Below, piece after piece: positions 60,117 to 64,000 of a stretch of 64,000 bases of DNA; position 1 is the stretch's first letter; every line of letters starts with the position of its first letter. The stretch is from Autumnicola patrickiae. Lineage in GTDB: Bacteria; Bacteroidota; Bacteroidia; Flavobacteriales; Flavobacteriaceae. The notes under the pieces are model-generated. The model did no database searches and was not told where the DNA came from. It was given only the letters and a program-made list of their open reading frames with translations. Location of the stretch: positions 310,001 to 374,000 of the forward strand of contig NZ_JAVRHM010000001.1 in the NCBI RefSeq assembly GCF_031846525.1. Direction: 5' to 3'. A program made the translations under genes and the position numbers.

Positions 60117-61181
60117 TTAGTTTAGCAGGCGTTTCATATTGACATCTTCGTAATTTCGCTTAACAAAATCCAGTGCTGTTCTGAGAATTTGACCCATGGT
60201 ACTCGCTCTTTTGAACTTTACATCGTTTGTATATTTATAAAGTTCCTGCCTTAGCCTTTTCACATTATCGCCTGTAGATACATGATCGTTAATCATACAT
60301 CTTATGAGCTCTTTGTACCTGCTTTTTGTATTGATAATCCGCTTGGCAAGCAGCGAGCGTTCCTCTTTTCTATACTGTTCGATAGAGGATTCCTGCAGCT
60401 TTTCTGAAACCAGCTTCACCATATTATAATTCTCTTTGAAGAACTGCGGCCGGTAAACCTTCAAATTTCCTTCATAACATTGCTGATCGAAATCTATTGC
60501 CCTAATCTGGTACTGTACATGGTCAAAATCGTGCGTAGGGATCACCACATAATTGTAAGATCGCATATCACCAAGCAGTCTGACTGTGCAGCGCTCGTTG
60601 AATTTCACAAACTGTTTGGCGATTTGCGTTTGTTCCCTGTCACTGCAGGTTGGCAAGTGATCTTCGATAAAAACATCTCCGGGAATTCCGGCAATATGCT
60701 CTTCAATTAAAGTTTCCTGATAGACCAAAAAATTAATCCGGTGAGGGGAAAGCAAATGCTCAAATTCAAGTCCGTAAATCCGTGAGGCGTCTGCTGTTTT
60801 CACGTAGAAATAAGTAAAACTGTCGTTTAAGATGTTCCGGACTTTTATCCGGAAAGGTTTGGAATTTCCGAAGGTGCAGTAGTCTATCGCATCAATATTA
60901 AGAAATTCTAGCGAATCATCACTACCATCAGAATGTAGGATAGTGTAGACTTTCTTGAGGCTCTCGTCAATTTCCAGGCGCTCATGATCGGGATAATAAC
61001 AGCGCACCCAAAATGTATCCTCTTCATGTTGATCATAAACCACTATAGAACCCGAAAACCTCAGCAAATCTTCATAAAACACAGGAATCATTGTATTGCG
61101 GTTATATTTCGCCAAATATCTGTTAAATCGCTGATTTATAGGAAAAGAAGGCTTCTTCTTCGACATTAATTTCTGCTCCAT
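60117..61181 (-). CDS. Conserved flavobacterial protein of unknown function
   Basis: Soluble protein of 354 residues, with no signal peptide or membrane segment. It starts with MEQKLMSKKKPSFPINQRF, then RYLAKYNRNTMIPVFYEDLL, and ends in a basic helical region (about 255-350) rich in Lys/Arg. No catalytic motif can be named; cysteines at CYYPDH, DYCTF and CSDRE are scattered. The character is that of a nucleic-acid- or signalling-related cytoplasmic protein, but this is a guess. The start is the ATG at 61181; an upstream TTG is part of a TATTTTTG box. Confidence 0.75.
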   Translation of the reverse strand: MEQKLMSKKKPSFPINQRFNRYLAKYNRNTMIPVFYEDLLRFSGSIVVYDQHEEDTFWVRCYYPDHERLEIDESLKKVYTILHSDGSDDSLEFLNIDAIDYCTFGNSKPFRIKVRNILNDSFTYFYVKTADASRIYGLEFEHLLSPHRINFLVYQETLIEEHIAGIPGDVFIEDHLPTCSDREQTQIAKQFVKFNERCTVRLLGDMRSYNYVVIPTHDFDHVQYQIRAIDFDQQCYEGNLKVYRPQFFKENYNMVKLVSEKLQESSIEQYRKEERSLLAKRIINTKSRYKELIRCMINDHVSTGDNVKRLRQELYKYTNDVKFKRASTMGQILRTALDFVKRNYEDVNMKRLLN

Positions 61182-61199
61182 ATATCTATTGGTTTTACC

Positions 61200-61207
61200 C
61201 AAAAATA
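61200..61207 (-). promoter_or_regulatory. -7 promoter box of the 60117-61181 gene
   Basis: TATTTTTG on the minus strand, exact TAnnTTTG, 19 bases before the ATG at 61181. It abuts the ECF-like element of the divergent ABC operon. Confidence 0.5.
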
Positions 61208-61226
61208 CAGTTTCTAGTGCGAAACA

Positions 61227-61256
61227 TGTAACAAATTGCCATTTTCATCGTCATAT
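61227..61256 (+). promoter_or_regulatory. ECF-sigma-like promoter C, upstream of the ABC transporter
   Basis: TGTAACAA at 61227-61234, 14 bases, CGTC at 61249-61252: the same two blocks at the same spacing as promoters A and B. It lies 20 bases before the TTG start of the ATPase gene. Confidence 0.6.
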
Positions 61257-61273
61257 TAAAAACATTTCATCCA

Positions 61274-62179
61274 TTGGAAACAATCCTCAGCATCAGCAAT
61301 CTTACTAAAAAATATGGCTCACTTACTGCTGTAGATAATCTATCTTTTACCATTGAAAAAGGAAATGTCTACGGAATTTTAGGCCCAAATGGTAGTGGGA
61401 AATCCACGACTTTAGGAATGGTTCTTAACGTGGTAAACAAAACCAGCGGAGATTTTCTGTGGTTCGATGGGAAAGAATCCACACATGAAGCCTTAAAAAA
61501 AGTAGGTGCAATAATAGAACATCCTAATTTTTATCCTTACATGACCGCGACCCAAAACCTGGCTTTGGTTTGCAAAATTAAAAATATTCCACCCGCGAAA
61601 ATTGAAGAGAAACTTGAGCTGGTTGGGCTACTGGATAGAAAAAACAGCAAATTTAAAACCTACTCTTTGGGAATGAAGCAGCGTCTTGCTATTGCCTCTG
61701 CCCTACTTAACGATCCGGAAATTCTTATTCTTGATGAACCTACAAACGGATTAGATCCCCAGGGAATTCATCAGATTCGGGAAATTATCAGGAAAATTGC
61801 CTCAATGGGTACAACCATTCTTCTTGCTTCGCATTTGCTGGATGAAGTTGAGAAAGTCTGCTCTCATGTGGTAATTATTCGAAACGGAGTTAAACTTTAT
61901 ACCGGTCCCGTCGACGGAATCAATGCCAGTCATGGCTTTTTCGAACTTAAAGCCAAAGACACTGCCCGTCTTCAGGAGTTATTGAAGGACCATCCCGGAA
62001 TTGGAAAAATTACTCTGAATGACGATCTGGTAACAGCGATCCTTGAAGAACCCATGGATGCTGAAGTGATTAACGAATATTTGTTTGAAAAAGGCCTCTC
62101 TTTATGTTATCTCGTAAAGAGAAAACAAAGCCTGGAAGAACAGTTCCTTCAATTAACTAACCAAACAAATAAAGCCTGA
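61274..62179 (+). CDS. ABC transporter ATP-binding protein
   Basis: Cytoplasmic ATPase of 301 residues with Walker A GPNGSGKST near 39-47, signature YSLGMKQRLAIASALL, Walker B ILILDEPTNGLD, and a C-terminal extension of about 80 residues of the bacitracin/drug-export ATPase kind (BcrA/CcmA-like). It is coupled to the permease gene through TGATG. The start is a TTG (METILSIS...), which gives the normal N-terminus; there is no upstream ATG. Probably under the ECF-like promoter C. Confidence 0.92.
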   Translation: METILSISNLTKKYGSLTAVDNLSFTIEKGNVYGILGPNGSGKSTTLGMVLNVVNKTSGDFLWFDGKESTHEALKKVGAIIEHPNFYPYMTATQNLALVCKIKNIPPAKIEEKLELVGLLDRKNSKFKTYSLGMKQRLAIASALLNDPEILILDEPTNGLDPQGIHQIREIIRKIASMGTTILLASHLLDEVEKVCSHVVIIRNGVKLYTGPVDGINASHGFFELKAKDTARLQELLKDHPGIGKITLNDDLVTAILEEPMDAEVINEYLFEKGLSLCYLVKRKQSLEEQFLQLTNQTNKA

Positions 62180-63015
62180 TGTTACGATTATTAAATATAG
62201 AATTTCATAAATTAAAATACAGCCGTTCAGCAAAAATCCTAACGCTAACGTATTTTATCCTTATCACATTTATAGCTCTTTTTGCCTCCATTGAATTTAA
62301 TGTCGGCAACATTCAGTTTAGAGTAGCAGACCAGGGGATTTTCAATTTCCCATACATCTGGCACTTTAACAGCTATATTGCGGCCATGCTCAAGCTGTTC
62401 CTGGCTATCGTTATTGTTTCTATGATGTCCAACGAATACAGCAACAGGACGTTAAAACAAAACCTGATAGATGGCCTGAGCAAAAAAGAATTTGTGCTCT
62501 CCAAATTTCTCACAGTACTTGTGTTCTCGCTGGTCTCAACTTTGTTCTTGTTTATAGTTTCTTTGATCCTGGGACTCTCTTTTTCAGATTATACAGAATT
62601 TTCCATAGTCTTTTCAGATCTGGAATATCTCGTAGGATATTTCGTAAAGCTTACCGCGTTTTTTTCATTTTGTATGTTCCTGGGGATTTTGGTCAAGCGC
62701 TCGGCATTTGCCCTGGGTTTCCTTTTTATCTGGTGGATCATAGAAAGTATTGCTTATGGTCTTTTGAAGTGGCAAATTTTTAGAGGTACAGAAACTGCAG
62801 ACCAGATTGCGCGCTTTTTTCCGTTAGAAAGTATGGCGAATATTATTAAGGAGCCGTTTTCCAGGCTAAATGCCTTCCAGGCCGCTGCAAATCAGTTAGG
62901 TTCTGAGTTTCAAAAAGACTACGGTATCCATTGGTATCAGCTTCTAATAGTCATTGCATGGACAGTTATTTTTGTATATTTCTCTTACCGGTTGTTGAAA
63001 AAGCGGGATTTGTAA
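62179..63015 (+). CDS. ABC transporter permease (ABC-2 type)
   Basis: Integral membrane protein of 278 residues with six predicted hydrophobic segments (about 18-38, 62-82, 108-130, 150-165, 172-190, 250-272). The MMSNEYSNRTLKQNLIDGLSKKEFVLSKF loop is typical of the ABC-2 export permeases paired with BcrA-type ATPases. It overlaps the ATPase stop by one base. Substrate cannot be inferred; ECF-like control would fit an envelope-stress or peptide-export role. Confidence 0.9.
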   Translation: MLRLLNIEFHKLKYSRSAKILTLTYFILITFIALFASIEFNVGNIQFRVADQGIFNFPYIWHFNSYIAAMLKLFLAIVIVSMMSNEYSNRTLKQNLIDGLSKKEFVLSKFLTVLVFSLVSTLFLFIVSLILGLSFSDYTEFSIVFSDLEYLVGYFVKLTAFFSFCMFLGILVKRSAFALGFLFIWWIIESIAYGLLKWQIFRGTETADQIARFFPLESMANIIKEPFSRLNAFQAAANQLGSEFQKDYGIHWYQLLIVIAWTVIFVYFSYRLLKKRDL

Positions 63016-63040
63016 TATCTTGGTGATCTTTCACCTGGAT

Positions 63041-64000
63041 ATGAATATTAGATATTGCCTTTTAATCCTGATTTATGTGTTTTTTGCTGCCGAAGCAGAA
63101 GCACAAAATGAAGCCTCCACCTGGTATTTTGGAGATAACGCAGGCTTGTCTTTTAATGGCGACACCCCTACTTCACTTTTAAACGGAAGACTCCAGACGG
63201 TAGAAGGCTCCACATCCATTTCTGATCGTAACGGAAACCTCCTCTTTTATACCGATGGGATTACCGTTTATAATCGCAATCACAGCCCCATGCGAAATGG
63301 AGATAACCTTAAAGGTAACGTTTCCAGCACGCAATCTGCCATTGTAGTGCCAAGACCTGGAAATCCCAGTCGCTACTATATTTTTACTGTAGACAAACCC
63401 GATTATTATTTATCTGCCGAAGACCCTTTAGAAGGAGTTAATTATTCTGAAGTGGATATGACCCTGGACAGTGGCCGCGGCGCCATAATACCAGGCAGGA
63501 AAAACATCCATCTCGTTACCTACAATCCTTCAGATCCAATTGAAAATGAATTTAAAAGTTCCGAAAAAATTTCAGCAGTTATTGGGGGTGATTGTGTCTC
63601 CTATTGGGTAGTTACACAATTCACTAATAAATTCTACTCCTTCAGGGTAAGTTCAGAAGGAGTGGAAAACGCTCCTGTTATTTCAGCATTTTCTGAAAAT
63701 TTTCCTCCAATTATCAACGAAATTGAAGTTAACATTACCGCAGGCGGATATTTAAAAATTTCTCCGGATGGAAAAAAAATGGCAGCGGCTTTTTCCAATT
63801 CTTCACTTCAGAATTCAGGGATGGGCGGCAGTAAAAAAAACGGAAAAGTTTTTCTTTATGATTTTGATGATTTAACAGGAAAAGTATCCAATGCCCAACT
63901 ACTATTGGAAAATTCTTATCCTTACGGAGTGGAATTTTCTCCTGAATCTACAAAAGTCTACGTCACAGCAAATATCTTTCGTGAAAACGATGTCCTGGAC
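63041..64000 (+). CDS. Start of a large secreted protein, T9SS type B-like, cut off by the window
   Basis: An open frame of 320 codons with no stop begins at ATG 63041. It has a signal peptide (MNIRYCLLILIYVFFAAEAEAQ) then STWYFGDNAGLSFNGDTPTS, and NGNLLFYTDGITVYNRNHSPM plus STQSAIVVPRPGNPSRYYIFTVD. This N-terminal region is characteristic of large flavobacterial proteins that carry a C-terminal type IX secretion (type B) sorting domain, and YLKISPDGKKMAAAF suggests a WD40-like propeller. The C-terminal sorting signal is outside the window. Confidence 0.82.
   Translation, partial: MNIRYCLLILIYVFFAAEAEAQNEASTWYFGDNAGLSFNGDTPTSLLNGRLQTVEGSTSISDRNGNLLFYTDGITVYNRNHSPMRNGDNLKGNVSSTQSAIVVPRPGNPSRYYIFTVDKPDYYLSAEDPLEGVNYSEVDMTLDSGRGAIIPGRKNIHLVTYNPSDPIENEFKSSEKISAVIGGDCVSYWVVTQFTNKFYSFRVSSEGVENAPVISAFSENFPPIINEIEVNITAGGYLKISPDGKKMAAAFSNSSLQNSGMGGSKKNGKVFLYDFDDLTGKVSNAQLLLENSYPYGVEFSPESTKVYVTANIFRENDVLD

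Noticed and set aside
61230..61252. AAATTGCCATTTT near the ABC operon as a repeat copy
   Set aside because: The match falls in the spacer of promoter element C and lacks the TCGAT and GAGG parts; the promoter reading explains the site better.
1..64000. CRISPR array, prophage, transposase genes, rRNA or tRNA genes
   Set aside because: No regularly spaced repeats, phage genes, transposases, rRNA or tRNA cloverleaf sequences were seen on reading both strands; tRNA absence is by eye only.

Overview
The window looks like chromosomal DNA from a marine-type member of the Flavobacteriaceae (Bacteroidota), of the general kind represented by Gramella or Salegentibacter; that placement is inference from gene content and style. 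Supporting signs are TAnnTTTG-type promoter boxes, almost no Shine-Dalgarno sequences, many short lipoproteins, a CarboxypepD-like/TonB-plug outer-membrane protein, DUF5686, DUF5606, DUF4295 and DUF6503 families, a bacillithiol-type YtxJ protein, GLPGLI-free but T9SS-type secreted proteins, and a short Bacteroidota SRP RNA. The base composition is AT-rich throughout. Most of the window is ordinary core genome, densely packed on both strands.

Region by region: 1-7068 (+) holds the end of an M16 zinc protease, a VTT-domain membrane protein, a DUF2459 protein, an erythromycin-esterase family protein and a class I fructose-bisphosphate aldolase. 7227-18813 (-) is a long run of housekeeping genes: rimO, an amidase lipoprotein with a coupled small membrane protein, ftsY, the rpmB-rpmG-DUF4295 ribosomal operon, cinA with an Hpt protein and a FAH-family hydrolase, a DEDDh exonuclease, a fasciclin lipoprotein, a 2-oxoacid dehydrogenase E2 and recR. 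18979-33616 mixes a sodium:solute symporter, an outer-membrane beta-barrel receptor preceded by an unusual promoter pair and a candidate small RNA, an ABC-F ATPase, transaldolase, SRP RNA, glutaminyl cyclase, smpB and several lipoproteins. 33687-45403 carries clpB, ytxJ, fahA, glyA, a DUF5686 outer-membrane protein, def, ruvX and dapD.

45484-54770 is an accessory glycan island, probably for lipooligosaccharide core assembly: a GT9 heptosyltransferase-like gene and three GT4 genes in an ATGA-overlapping operon, an opposing set (GT90, Kdo/InaA-type kinase, TOD1/DUF616 transferase), then GT2 and another GT4. A decayed 5' fragment of a second copy of the last GT4 lies on the far side of GT2. 54760-64000 returns to core genes: threonylcarbamoyl-AMP synthase, a GxxExxY gene enclosed by inverted repeats, a tRNA nucleotidyltransferase, heme A synthase, a nucleoid-associated protein, a conserved protein of unknown function, an ABC transporter pair, and the start of a large T9SS-type B secreted protein.

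The signals that the gene list does not explain are: (i) three copies of a bipartite element, TGTAACAA-N14-(C/A)GTC, resembling ECF sigma factor promoters, one of which appears to drive a roughly 100-nt structured RNA ending in a perfect terminator; (ii) a dispersed repeat family with core TCGATAATTGCCATTTT placed just after stop codons; (iii) a 500-bp inverted-repeat-bounded cassette around the GxxExxY gene; (iv) the GT4 remnant; and (v) a recurrent annotation trap in which TTG start codons are really the ends of -7 promoter boxes.
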